The notes under the pieces: model-generated
The model's database searches: none
What the model saw: only the letters and a program-made list of their open reading frames with translations
Told to the model about the DNA's origin: nothing
Position numbers and translations under genes: made by a program
In this document: positions 8,029 to 15,917 of the stretch, piece after piece
How the letters are laid out: every line of letters begins with the position of its first letter
How positions within the stretch are numbered: the first letter of the stretch is position 1
Source: Oceanobacillus kimchii X50
GTDB lineage: Bacteria > Bacillota > Bacilli > Bacillales > Amphibacillaceae
Assembly: GCF_000340475.1 (NCBI RefSeq)
Contig: NZ_CM001792.1
Span: 3,273,142-3,337,141, forward strand
Direction of reading: 5' to 3'
DNA: 64,000 bases

Positions 8029-8664
8029 TTAATGTAAAGGTGGCTTGTTAGGGTTTTGTGATTGAACATTAGTAGGTGCATATCCTTCCTGCATCTGCAT
8101 CATATCTTGCGGTGTAAGTTGTGGTACTTGGTAATAACCATGTTTGTTTTGATACAAAGAAATTTCATAAGCCATTTCAATACAGTTTGGAAGTGAATCC
8201 GCAAGAACTCTACGTACAACGGGGTTCGTGGTTTCTAATGCTGCTCCAGCTTTGACTGGTACACTTGCTTTAACAGCACTTAACATACCAAGAGCTATTG
8301 TTTCATCATTTACTTCTGCTGTTGCTTGCATTGGTTTTTTTGGTTGAGACGCTTTTAATCCATAGGTAAATTGATTATCTTGATTCATTTTATAACTTTG
8401 GGTGGGCATTGAAGGATCCTGACCAGTTTTAAAACATTCTAAAGTAATATTATATTCCTCTTTCATAAACGATTTTTGTCGCTCAAGTATATCTCGAAGT
8501 TCCGGGTCTCTAATTTGTTCACTCAGAAGTGTATATGTGTTTATAGTATTAATCGAACCTGATAAGACTTCATGAACATCAAACATTTCATGTCCCCCAT
8601 GATTCATTTGGGGTGGAACAGCACTACTATTCATTTGTTCGTTTTGTTTTTGATTATTTTCCAT
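8029..8664 (-). CDS. CotF-like spore coat family protein
   Basis: 211 residues. The centre (about 30-180) is a helical CotF-type four-helix region: MFDVHEVLSGSINTINTYTLLSEQIRDPELRDIL, then CFKTGQD, and a later helix VRRVLADSLPNCIEMAYEISLYQNKHGYYQVPQL, which carries the C-terminal YYQVP motif of the family. Termini are Gln/Asn/Pro-rich and low in complexity. CotF-like proteins are found in spore coats and sometimes in vegetative cells. ATG at 8664 chosen because GAGGAGG sits seven bases upstream; the in-frame ATG fifteen bases earlier lies within that ribosome binding site. CATATATT at about 8697-8704 on the minus strand resembles a mother-cell sigma -10 element, but the -35 is not convincing. 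Confidence 0.8.
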   Translation of the reverse strand: MENNQKQNEQMNSSAVPPQMNHGGHEMFDVHEVLSGSINTINTYTLLSEQIRDPELRDILERQKSFMKEEYNITLECFKTGQDPSMPTQSYKMNQDNQFTYGLKASQPKKPMQATAEVNDETIALGMLSAVKASVPVKAGAALETTNPVVRRVLADSLPNCIEMAYEISLYQNKHGYYQVPQLTPQDMMQMQEGYAPTNVQSQNPNKPPLH

Positions 8665-8898
8665 AATAATCCTCCTCATTAATTTAGTCTTACAATATAT
8701 GTTGACTACATAAAGAAAAAATATGTATGTTATTTTCTTGTTAATGAAGTTTTAATTAGATAATAAGATTAATTCTGAACTGCTTCGAGCAGTTTTCTTC
8801 TCCCTATCTGCCAAATTATTGCCTCTTTTTCACTTCTTCATTTACTATTGTTACCCAATTGATAACAGAAAAGTTTAGGTTTTATTATATTTATCATC

Positions 8899-8938
8899 AA
8901 AAAAGCTGCCGGAAATAAATAATTCCCGACAGCTTTTT
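8899..8938 (-). terminator. Intrinsic terminator of the ParM-like operon
   Basis: Minus-strand AAAAAGCTGTCGGG and CCGGCAGCTTTTTT arms with a loop of about 12 nt, immediately after the stop of the adaptor gene. Confidence 0.85.
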
Positions 8939-9466
8939 CTATTTATTCATACTAGAGAAGAAATCTCCAAGCGGATCCTCTTCCTCTGCTTCTTCCTCTG
9001 TAGTTTCTTCGTTGTTATGAACATCTAACTCTCCAATATCGAAGTCATCTATACGAAATTCAGTCGCAGCTGCAGATTCATGAAATTCTACAGGCGGGTC
9101 TTCTACGTGCCCTAGGTATTGATCAGCTTCTTCAATATCTTTGTTTAACGTTGTCATTATAGATGTAACTCTTTTTGGGTCTGTTAGAAGCTGATACAAA
9201 ATAGAGCCAATCATAGCTTCTGAATGCTCATGCTTTAACCAGCTTTTCTGCTCTCTTGTTAATGGTTTAGGCAAAGGAACTGTTACAGTCTCTCTTTCTC
9301 GAACTACCGTCTCATGAATACCCTTTAAAACAAAATGTGCTATTTTACTCGAAAAGTTTCTTCTTTCTATATCTTTCAACTGTTGCAATTGTTTTAACAA
9401 ATAATCTGGGGTGTCAGAGGGTACTCGAAATGTTATCGTTTGACCTCTTTCAATTTTCTTTACCAT
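8939..9466 (-). CDS. ParR-like adaptor of the actin-type segregation pair
   Basis: 175 residues. The N-terminus (1-55) is basic and patterned like a ribbon-helix-helix DNA-binding domain: strand QTITFRVP, then helix DYLLKQLQQLKDIERR and helix SSKIAHFVLKGIHE. The middle is helical (LTREQKSWLKHEHSEAMIGSILYQLL). The last 60 residues are strongly acidic (ETTEEEAEEEDPLGDFFSSM), as in the filament-contacting tails of ParR, AlfB and Alp7R adaptors. The gene starts ten bases after the ParM-like gene, so the two form one operon. Function as centromere-binding partner is inferred from order, size and composition; sequence identity to known ParR is not evident. Confidence 0.65.
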   Translation of the reverse strand: MVKKIERGQTITFRVPSDTPDYLLKQLQQLKDIERRNFSSKIAHFVLKGIHETVVRERETVTVPLPKPLTREQKSWLKHEHSEAMIGSILYQLLTDPKRVTSIMTTLNKDIEEADQYLGHVEDPPVEFHESAAATEFRIDDFDIGELDVHNNEETTEEEAEEEDPLGDFFSSMNK

Positions 9467-9475
9467 TTAATCACC

Positions 9476-10645
9476 TTATTTTGATTTCGTAGTCTTTTTT
9501 TCTTTATCTACTTGTGGAGTAGATTTTCGCACAAAGTCGGTGATTAGCTTATAATATGCATTCGCCATCATCCAAATGCTCTCATTTTCATCTTCAAAGA
9601 ATTCAATATTGTAGCCATCTAATTTATTGTTTAATGCTTTAAGATAATCTTTTAATACAGCCGATCCGCCACCCACAAAGTAGCAAATTTCTGATTGAGA
9701 ATTTTTCGCCCATACATTTCTTAAATAACGATACTCTTTCTTCGCTAATTCTAACAGTATATGGTCTGTAATATCATGGACATTCGTACGACTTCCTTTT
9801 ACCATAATATGATTCCGATCATTTTTCCTGGTTATAATGTCTACTACATCTCGACGACTGTCTAATTCTACTCCGTGTTTAGTCCGGATTTCTTCTCGTA
9901 TTTGTTCCAACGATTCAGACACACCTAAATTAAATCCTTGTGCTTTATCATCATCCACATTCCGATTTCGAATAACAGCAATATCTGTGGATAAACCACC
10001 GATATCTTGAATAAGAATTTGTTTATCTATTAAATCTTTGTTGATAACTTTTAAATCATTATCCATTATTAAATTCACATAAGCAGCGAATCCTTCTGGA
10101 TATACTTTAACTTCATCAAACTTTATATTGACTTTTTTACCTTGATATTTTGGTGTTACAAGAAATTCAACTTGATGAACTGAACTTAATAAGTGGGAAC
10201 GATAAGCTACGTCTTTTCCTTCTTTTACTTCACGAAGTGGTAAGCCGGTACCTAATGTATAGTTTGCATCAGTTACTCCATTTTTCTCTTCAAAATCACT
10301 GGTACTTACAGCATCTAGTGCCAATGAAGTTAACAACATAATCAATGTTTGGTCCTCTTCTGATTTACTACTGCCTTGATCTAACTCTTGTGAATTAGTT
10401 GTCTTTGTCGCCAAGCTCCCTACTCTATAAATAAGGTTATTCTCTGATAGGGCAGGAGAGTGAATTCGGATATGTATATTCTCTAGTATCTCCTTATCAT
10501 CCAACTCTTCAATTCCAATTACTGGTCTTTCTTCTAAATCTGGAGCAATAACATTCGGAATATATAATTCATTTTCTAACTTTCCATAGTTTCCTTTTAA
10601 AGCATCATTTCCTACATCTACTGCAGCAATTCTTGATTTTGTCAT
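9476..10645 (-). CDS. ParM/StbA-family actin-like ATPase
   Basis: 389 residues with actin-superfamily ATP-binding motifs in order: phosphate-1 VDVGNDALKG (residues 9-18), phosphate-2 IQDIGGLSTDIAVI near 210, and the adenosine motif YFVGGGSAVLKDYL near 325. This is the ParM/Alp class, which polymerises into filaments that push or pull plasmid DNA, not the MreB class. The lysine-rich tail is unstructured. SD GAGAGGAG precedes tandem ATGs at 10648 and 10645; the second has better spacing. Upstream, 10791-10848 holds a cluster of GTTTAC/GTATAC repeats suited to a centromere. No replication, conjugation or phage genes surround it, so it looks like a chromosomal copy, either a plasmid relic or a domesticated filament. 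Confidence 0.85.
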   Translation of the reverse strand: MTKSRIAAVDVGNDALKGNYGKLENELYIPNVIAPDLEERPVIGIEELDDKEILENIHIRIHSPALSENNLIYRVGSLATKTTNSQELDQGSSKSEEDQTLIMLLTSLALDAVSTSDFEEKNGVTDANYTLGTGLPLREVKEGKDVAYRSHLLSSVHQVEFLVTPKYQGKKVNIKFDEVKVYPEGFAAYVNLIMDNDLKVINKDLIDKQILIQDIGGLSTDIAVIRNRNVDDDKAQGFNLGVSESLEQIREEIRTKHGVELDSRRDVVDIITRKNDRNHIMVKGSRTNVHDITDHILLELAKKEYRYLRNVWAKNSQSEICYFVGGGSAVLKDYLKALNNKLDGYNIEFFEDENESIWMMANAYYKLITDFVRKSTPQVDKEKKTTKSK

Positions 10646-10790
10646 CATATTACTCCTCTCTTCTATTAACCTACGAATCTAGCATAGCTTTTTTAAATGA
10701 AAACCTCAAGTACTAATTTCATAAAGTTTATATTGTTGTATACTTGTAATCTTTTTGAAAACATTGGCGTGTCAATATGTTTTCTTATTT

Positions 10791-10848
10791 GTTTACATGT
10801 ATACATTATAAGTTTACTTTTGTTTACTTATTTTGTATACATGTATAC
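10791..10848. repeat. Centromere/operator-like cluster of GTTTAC and GTATAC repeats
   Basis: Two near-identical 14-mers, GTTTACATGTATAC (10791-10804) and GTATACATGTATAC (10835-10848, a perfect palindrome), start 44 bp apart, about four helical turns. Two further GTTTAC copies lie between them at 10812 and 10822. The cluster is about 145 bp upstream of the ParM-like gene and 180 bp upstream of the cyclase ATG. Its position suits a parC-type site that also autoregulates the operon. Confidence 0.55.
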
Positions 10849-11025
10849 AAAAAGCAATGTTGATTACTACCAATTAAAATGAACTTTTTATCCTTTAAAA
10901 TTAAATTGTTAAATTTTACAATAATTTCTTACAATTACGGTCTTTATGTGCTATTATATTTAAACATAGGTAGAATAGCCTATTATCTATCTACTAAAAA
11001 ATCAACTTTGGAAAGGATTAATTCT

Positions 11026-12303
11026 ATGTACCGGTTACGCTTTTTTATACTATTTATTTTCGCTTCCGCAATAACTGTTGCATTTATATCTGGACCAATT
11101 GATGTTAATATTTCTACTTATCTACTCATCTTTTTAGTATATTTCTTGTTTACAGCTTTATATTCCAATCTGAAAACAATTGTGAGAACTGGGAATGTAA
11201 ATGTAGACTACAGTATCTCATATAATTTATCTTTAGTTTTATATACTGGACCGCTAGGATTATTTATTTTTGAAGTATTTAGCAGATTTTATGTGTATTT
11301 TATTCGTAAGAAAAATGGCACAGCAGATGAAGATGAATTTCTTCATACTTTTTATAACATCGGTGGACCTACTCTTCTTAACGTATTTGGATACTATTGC
11401 TTTTTTACTGTCTATCCATATCTTGAACATCTTAAATTTGGTTTCTGGTTTTTATTAATACCTATAGTTATTATGATTGATATTTTATCTTCTATTCTAT
11501 TACTTATAATATTCCATTTTGCAGGCAATATTAGTACTGGCCAAGATGCATGGGCGTTTATAAAAGGAAAAAGCATGTTAGACACGTTAAAAGGTGCTAT
11601 TTCCAATGGTTTACTTTTTTTATTTTTAACACAACAACATTGGGAAGCACTTATTGGATTGTTTATACTAAACTACTTAGTAAGCCGATCAGCAGTTCTT
11701 CAATCTCGAACTCTACAACATAAGATAGAAAGAGATCGATTTGAACAAATGGCGTATACTGATTTCCTTACAAAACTACATAATCGCACCTATATGAATA
11801 AGATAATGAACGAACTCAATGAATCTGAACAGTATGTAGGCATAGTTGTAACCGATATTGATACCTTCAAACGAATTAACGACACGTATAACCACAACGT
11901 GGGTGATAAGGTAATTCAACACTTTGCCAACCATATTAAAAGTAAACTTAATCACCATGATTATGTATTTCGTAGTGGTGGAGAAGAATTTACAATTATA
12001 CTAACAAATAGAACATATGAGGAGTGTCAAAAACTTGTTATGCTTCTAAAAGAAGAAGTAGAACGAACTAGTGCACCAGCAGAATACAGGGGAAATACTA
12101 TTGATGTAGACTACACTGCTACATTTGGTTTAAATTACTATCGTAGCGAAGAAAACAATGATATTCGAAAAGCCTATATCCAAGCTGACGAACTATTAAT
12201 CAAGGCGAAAAATAATGGGAAAAATAGAGTACACTTATTCAATAGTACGAGCTCTACCGACCAAGAGGAAATACTAACTATTGAAAATGAAAATCCAACG
12301 TAG
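11026..12303 (+). CDS. Membrane-bound diguanylate cyclase (GGEEF)
   Basis: 425 residues. The first 230 hold about six hydrophobic segments (FFILFIFASAITVAFI, LLIFLVYFLFTALY, LVLYTGPLGLFIFEVF, LLNVFGYYCFFTV, FWFLLIPIVIMIDILSSILLLIIF, GLLFLFLTQQHWEALIGLFIL), forming an unnamed membrane sensor. A GGDEF domain follows from about residue 250 (MAYTDFLTKLHNRTYM), with active-site RSGGEEF and substrate-binding DIDTFKRINDTYNHNVGD. All residues needed for making c-di-GMP are present. No RxxD inhibitory site is found at the usual place before GGEEF. The ATG at 11026 has GAAAGGA nine bases upstream; the longer frame to 10879 lacks a site. Divergent from the ParM-like operon. Confidence 0.88.
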   Translation: MYRLRFFILFIFASAITVAFISGPIDVNISTYLLIFLVYFLFTALYSNLKTIVRTGNVNVDYSISYNLSLVLYTGPLGLFIFEVFSRFYVYFIRKKNGTADEDEFLHTFYNIGGPTLLNVFGYYCFFTVYPYLEHLKFGFWFLLIPIVIMIDILSSILLLIIFHFAGNISTGQDAWAFIKGKSMLDTLKGAISNGLLFLFLTQQHWEALIGLFILNYLVSRSAVLQSRTLQHKIERDRFEQMAYTDFLTKLHNRTYMNKIMNELNESEQYVGIVVTDIDTFKRINDTYNHNVGDKVIQHFANHIKSKLNHHDYVFRSGGEEFTIILTNRTYEECQKLVMLLKEEVERTSAPAEYRGNTIDVDYTATFGLNYYRSEENNDIRKAYIQADELLIKAKNNGKNRVHLFNSTSSTDQEEILTIENENPT

Positions 12304-12309
12304 CAATTA

Positions 12310-12348
12310 AATAGTCCAGATTTAATTAAAACATTACTCTGGACTATT
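12310..12348. terminator. Bidirectional hairpin after the diguanylate cyclase
   Basis: AATAGTCCAG/CTGGACTATT, 10 perfect pairs, 19-nt loop, seven bases after the cyclase stop and facing the convergent GNAT gene. Confidence 0.8.
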
Positions 12349-12406
12349 TAATATAAACTAATATCAAAATTTGCTTCATATGATACTCTCTGAGAAGAAT
12401 ATAATA

Positions 12407-12880
12407 CTATAGTTCAATTATGTACCAACGATCCATAAATGAATGTTCTGAGCCTTCTATTGGACTCGATAATAAAGCAAAGCCATTTTGTTCGTATAAT
12501 TTATTGGCTTGTATTAGCTCATGTCTGGTTTCTAAGTAACATTGATTATATTTCTTTTTAGCAAAGTCCAAAGCAGTATTTAACAACCTTCTACCAACTC
12601 CTTTACCTTGTTGATCTTGGCGGACGTAAAATTTTTGTAATTCACATACACCTTTCTCTATTACATACGGGGCAATACCAATTCCCCCAATTATTTCTTC
12701 ACCTTCACACGCTACCCAGTACGAAGCATCTTTAATTGAATTATAGTAAGTAGATAAACGGGGTAATTCCGGATCATAATAAGCCGTCCCTTCTCGATCA
12801 AGATCTAGCGATTCCAATGAATCTTTTATTAGGTTTTCAATTTGATAATTATCTTTTTCCTCAATTTCTCTAATGAACAT
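12407..12880 (-). CDS. GNAT-family N-acetyltransferase
   Basis: 157 residues with the GNAT core: FYVRQDQQGKGVGRRLLNTALDFAKKKY carries the acetyl-CoA pyrophosphate-binding Q-x-x-G-x-G/A pattern (QGKGVG), and NKLYEQNGF is the usual beta6-alpha4 element. N-terminal MFIREIEEKDNYQIENLIKDSL is the first strand and helix. Start at 12880 has GGAGGAG nine bases upstream; the longer frame starts inside that site. Substrate unknown. Separated from rlmN by a terminator hairpin, so probably its own unit. Confidence 0.85.
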   Translation of the reverse strand: MFIREIEEKDNYQIENLIKDSLESLDLDREGTAYYDPELPRLSTYYNSIKDASYWVACEGEEIIGGIGIAPYVIEKGVCELQKFYVRQDQQGKGVGRRLLNTALDFAKKKYNQCYLETRHELIQANKLYEQNGFALLSSPIEGSEHSFMDRWYIIEL

Positions 12881-12899
12881 GCACCATCTCTCCTCCATA

Positions 12900-12935
12900 T
12901 ATAAAAAGCTCCCTTATCGAAAAGGAAGCTTTCTT
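12900..12935 (-). terminator. Intrinsic terminator of rlmN
   Basis: Minus-strand AAAGCTTCCTT/AAGGGAGCTTTTT with a short loop, directly after the rlmN stop and 20 bases ahead of the GNAT start. Confidence 0.75.
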
Positions 12936-12942
12936 ATTAAAC

Positions 12943-14010
12943 TTAGACTGCTTTTGATTTCTTAATTTGTTTACTTCGTAGTTGTCCACATGCTGCGTCA
13001 ATATCTGCGCCATTTTCCCAACGAACACCGCAGTTAATACCCTGTTCCGTTAATGTTTCATAAAAAGCTTGAATATTTTCTGATTTACTACGACGATAGT
13101 CAATATGTTCATCTACCGTATTATATGGAATTAAGTTAACATAAGCAAGATGACGATGATTTTTAATTAAATTCGCTAGTTCTATCGCTTCTTTCTTATG
13201 ATCATTTACGTCATCTAACATAATGTATTCATACGTAATTCGGCGATTTTTCTTCTGTAAGTAATATTCAACAGATTTCATCAACTTATCTATTGGAAAA
13301 GCTCGGTTGATCTTCATTATTTTCGTGCGTAGCTCATCATTAGGTGCATGTAATGAGATAGCCAAGTTTACTTGAATTGGATCGTCTGCAAACTCATAGA
13401 TTTTATGTGCTAATCCACTAGTAGATACCGTTATATGCCTTGCACCAATATTTAGCCCTCGGTCATCATTGACTGTGTACAAGAAGTCCATGAGATTTTT
13501 ATAATTATCAAATGGTTCGCCAATCCCCATTACAACAATGTGACTTACTCGTTCCTTTTCACCACGTTCATCGAGATGTTTTTGTACATTCATAATTTGC
13601 TCTACAACTTCTCCACTAGAGAGATCCCTACTTTTCCTCAAAAGACCACTAGCACAGAAGGTACAGCCAATATTACAACCGACCTGGGTAGTTACACAAA
13701 CCGATAAGCCATAATGGAATCGCATCAATACAGTCTCAATTAAGTTCCCATCTTCCAGCTTAAATAAAAACTTTATAGTGCCATCTTGAGATTCTTGGCG
13801 TATCTCCTCACCCATTGTATGTAACACAAAGTTATCTTTTAACAATTGAATTGCTGATTGATTCACATTATTCATTTCATCAAAATTATTAATTCTCTTT
13901 TTATAAAGCCAATTCCATACTTGTTCTGCACGGAAACGCTTCTCACCGTGTTCCATTAGCCAATCTTTCAACTTTTCATACGTTAAGCCATATATAGATG
14001 ATTTACTCAT
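12943..14010 (-). CDS. rlmN: Dual-specificity 23S rRNA A2503 / tRNA A37 C2-methyltransferase
   Basis: 355-residue radical-SAM enzyme. The [4Fe-4S] cluster motif is [11 protein letters not shown], near residues 115-125. GIGEPFDNY is the SAM-binding GEP motif, and [19 protein letters not shown] contains the methyl-carrying cysteine close to the C-terminus, all hallmarks of RlmN. It methylates C2 of adenosine 2503 in 23S rRNA and A37 in some tRNAs. Unlike Cfr it has the full RlmN C-terminus. ATG at 14010 follows GAGGG; the preceding in-frame TTG is less likely. Transcribed alone. Confidence 0.95.
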   Translation of the reverse strand: MSKSSIYGLTYEKLKDWLMEHGEKRFRAEQVWNWLYKKRINNFDEMNNVNQSAIQLLKDNFVLHTMGEEIRQESQDGTIKFLFKLEDGNLIETVLMRFHYGLSVCVTTQVGCNIGCTFCASGLLRKSRDLSSGEVVEQIMNVQKHLDERGEKERVSHIVVMGIGEPFDNYKNLMDFLYTVNDDRGLNIGARHITVSTSGLAHKIYEFADDPIQVNLAISLHAPNDELRTKIMKINRAFPIDKLMKSVEYYLQKKNRRITYEYIMLDDVNDHKKEAIELANLIKNHRHLAYVNLIPYNTVDEHIDYRRSKSENIQAFYETLTEQGINCGVRWENGADIDAACGQLRSKQIKKSKAV

Positions 14011-14336
14011 CAATAACCCTCATTTCCATTTTTACTCCTACACTATATTACTTGATATAGATTTGTATATCAAATAGTTTTTCAAGAATTTAGCTAATTG
14101 AGTCTTTGTTTAATTTCCATTACAGACAGACGAATTCCGTAGACACAGCTTCAATATACTTGAAAAGAAGAACACTTTTAAATGGATCTTCAGCTCGCGC
14201 TATTCTGAGCAGAGATAGCCGTCTTTTATTACAATAAACGCCAAAGTTAATGCTATAATTCAAACATTATTATATAACCATCACAAAAGGTTCGTTTTTT
14301 AACTTAGCAATTATGAAATTGATTCAATTAAAAATA
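14011..14336. other. Intergenic region with repeat family B
   Basis: No supported gene. About 14100-14330 is a copy of dispersed repeat family B whose right end AATTATGAAATTGATTCA (14309-14326) is the exact reverse complement of the left end of the copy at 51861. Confidence 0.55.
14100..14326 (+). repeat. Dispersed repeat family B, copy with intact right end
   Basis: Contains core GCCGTCTTTTATTACAAT (14218-14235), then a TTATATAACCATCAC stretch and AACTTAGCAATTATGAAATT. The right terminus mirrors the left terminus at 51861-51878. The left end is degraded here. Confidence 0.6.
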
Positions 14337-14378
14337 TAAAAGCACTCCCTGTTAATTTTGACTAACAGGAGTGCTTTT
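14337..14378 (-). terminator. Intrinsic terminator of gltBD
   Basis: Minus-strand arms AAAAGCACTCC.TGTTA and TAACAGGGAGTGCTTTT with a 7-nt loop, 20 bases after the gltD stop. Confidence 0.85.
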
Positions 14379-14398
14379 AGACATTTTATAATAAATAT

Positions 14399-15883
14399 TT
14401 ATGGAAGCATCGTATCTCCCATCAAGAAACGATCACACTCCCGTGCCGCTCCTCGACCTTCATTGATCGCCCAAACGATTAGACTTTGTCCTCGTCGCAT
14501 ATCTCCGGCTGCAAAAACACCTTCAATATTCGTTTGAAATTCGCCGTATTTTGCTTTTACAGTAGTACGAGTTGTAGTTTCTACATCTAGAGATTCTATT
14601 AGCCCTTGATCTGGACCTTGGAAACCAATAGCAACTAATACTAAATCTGCTGGCCAAACCTTTTCTGTTCCTGGTATTTCTTCACGTATTTTTTTTCCAC
14701 CTTCATAACGTGTTTTTACATTAATCGTGTGTACTTCTTTAACATGACCATTTTCATCGCCAACAAACTTTGTAGTCTGAACTGCAAAAGCACGTGGATC
14801 ATCACCAAATTGCGCTTCAGCTTCTTTATGACCATACTCCACACGATGAATTTTCGGATATTGGGGCCATGGATTAGCTTCTTCATCACGTAAGAGATTA
14901 CGTTTTTCATAGATATCAAATTGTGTAAGACTTTTACAATTATGACGAACTGAGGTAGCAAGACAATCCGTTCCTGTATCACCACCACCAATGACGATAA
15001 CATCCTTATCTTTTGCAGATATATAATTCCCATCTTCCAAATTAGAATCTAGTAAACTTTCAACATTTGCATGTAAAAAGTCCATAGCAGGATGTACTCC
15101 TTTAAGATGACTACCTTCCACTGGCATGTCACGATGTAAGCTTGCTCCGCCACAGAGTACAACAGAATCATATATCTCTTGTAACTCTTCATTGGTAATA
15201 TCTTTACCAACTTCCGTATTCGTAATAAACTCAATGCCCTCTTGTTCTAAAATGGACACACGCCTGATTACAATATCATAAGATAGTTTCATTTCTGGAA
15301 TCCCATATGTTAAAAGTCCACCAACGCGCTTGTCTCTCTCATAAACTGTAACAGAATGTCCTGCTTTGTTTAACTGATCGGCTGCAGCTAAACCGGCAGG
15401 ACCAGACCCAACGATTGCTACACGTTTACCGGTACGGATTTTTGGTGGGTTTGGTACAACCCATCCTTCCTCAAATCCTTTTTCAATAATTGATCTTTCC
15501 ACCGTACGAATAGCTACCGCAGGTTCATTAATTCCTAACACACACGCGCCTTCGCAAGGCGCCGGACATGCAATCCCAGTGAACTCAGGAAAATTATTCA
15601 TCTGATGTTCCTTATCTAGTGCTTCTCGCCATTTCCCCTCGTACACTAGGTTATTCCACTCTGGAATTAAGTGATAGACAGGGCAACCTGATGTTACCCC
15701 TGCTATCTCAATTCCTTGATGACATGTAGGAACACCACAATCCATACAACGAGCACCTTGTTTTTGCACTTCCTCATCTGACATCGGAGCCGTATAATCG
15801 TTCCAGTCTTTAACACGCTCTTGTGGATTTCTGCCAGGACGTGCTTGCCTTTCATACTCCATAAAACCTGTTTGTTTTCCCAT
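14399..15883 (-). CDS. gltD: Glutamate synthase (NADPH) small subunit
   Basis: 494-residue FAD/NADPH iron-sulfur subunit that passes electrons from NADPH to GltB. The N-terminus has the two cysteine clusters for [4Fe-4S] centres: [12 protein letters not shown]...[11 protein letters not shown] near residues 45-75 and [12 protein letters not shown] near 105-115. FAD-binding [17 protein letters not shown] and NADPH-binding [20 protein letters not shown] follow, and [19 protein letters not shown] closes the FAD domain. ATG at 15883 follows GGGAGG. It starts 34 bases after gltB and shares its operon and terminator. Confidence 0.96.
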   Translation of the reverse strand: MGKQTGFMEYERQARPGRNPQERVKDWNDYTAPMSDEEVQKQGARCMDCGVPTCHQGIEIAGVTSGCPVYHLIPEWNNLVYEGKWREALDKEHQMNNFPEFTGIACPAPCEGACVLGINEPAVAIRTVERSIIEKGFEEGWVVPNPPKIRTGKRVAIVGSGPAGLAAADQLNKAGHSVTVYERDKRVGGLLTYGIPEMKLSYDIVIRRVSILEQEGIEFITNTEVGKDITNEELQEIYDSVVLCGGASLHRDMPVEGSHLKGVHPAMDFLHANVESLLDSNLEDGNYISAKDKDVIVIGGGDTGTDCLATSVRHNCKSLTQFDIYEKRNLLRDEEANPWPQYPKIHRVEYGHKEAEAQFGDDPRAFAVQTTKFVGDENGHVKEVHTINVKTRYEGGKKIREEIPGTEKVWPADLVLVAIGFQGPDQGLIESLDVETTTRTTVKAKYGEFQTNIEGVFAAGDMRRGQSLIVWAINEGRGAARECDRFLMGDTMLP

Positions 15884-15917
15884 CAAAAGCCTCCCTTTCT
15901 GCTGACATGAATCATAC

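Noticed and set aside
10697..10882. A 61-codon + strand frame between the ParM-like gene and the cyclase
   Set aside because: It reads straight through the GTTTAC/GTATAC repeat cluster, has no ribosome binding site and is mostly AT-driven Phe/Ile/Leu codons; a control region is the better explanation.
10879..11025. N-terminal extension of the diguanylate cyclase
   Set aside because: No ribosome binding site before ATG 10879, while GAAAGGA is correctly placed before ATG 11026.
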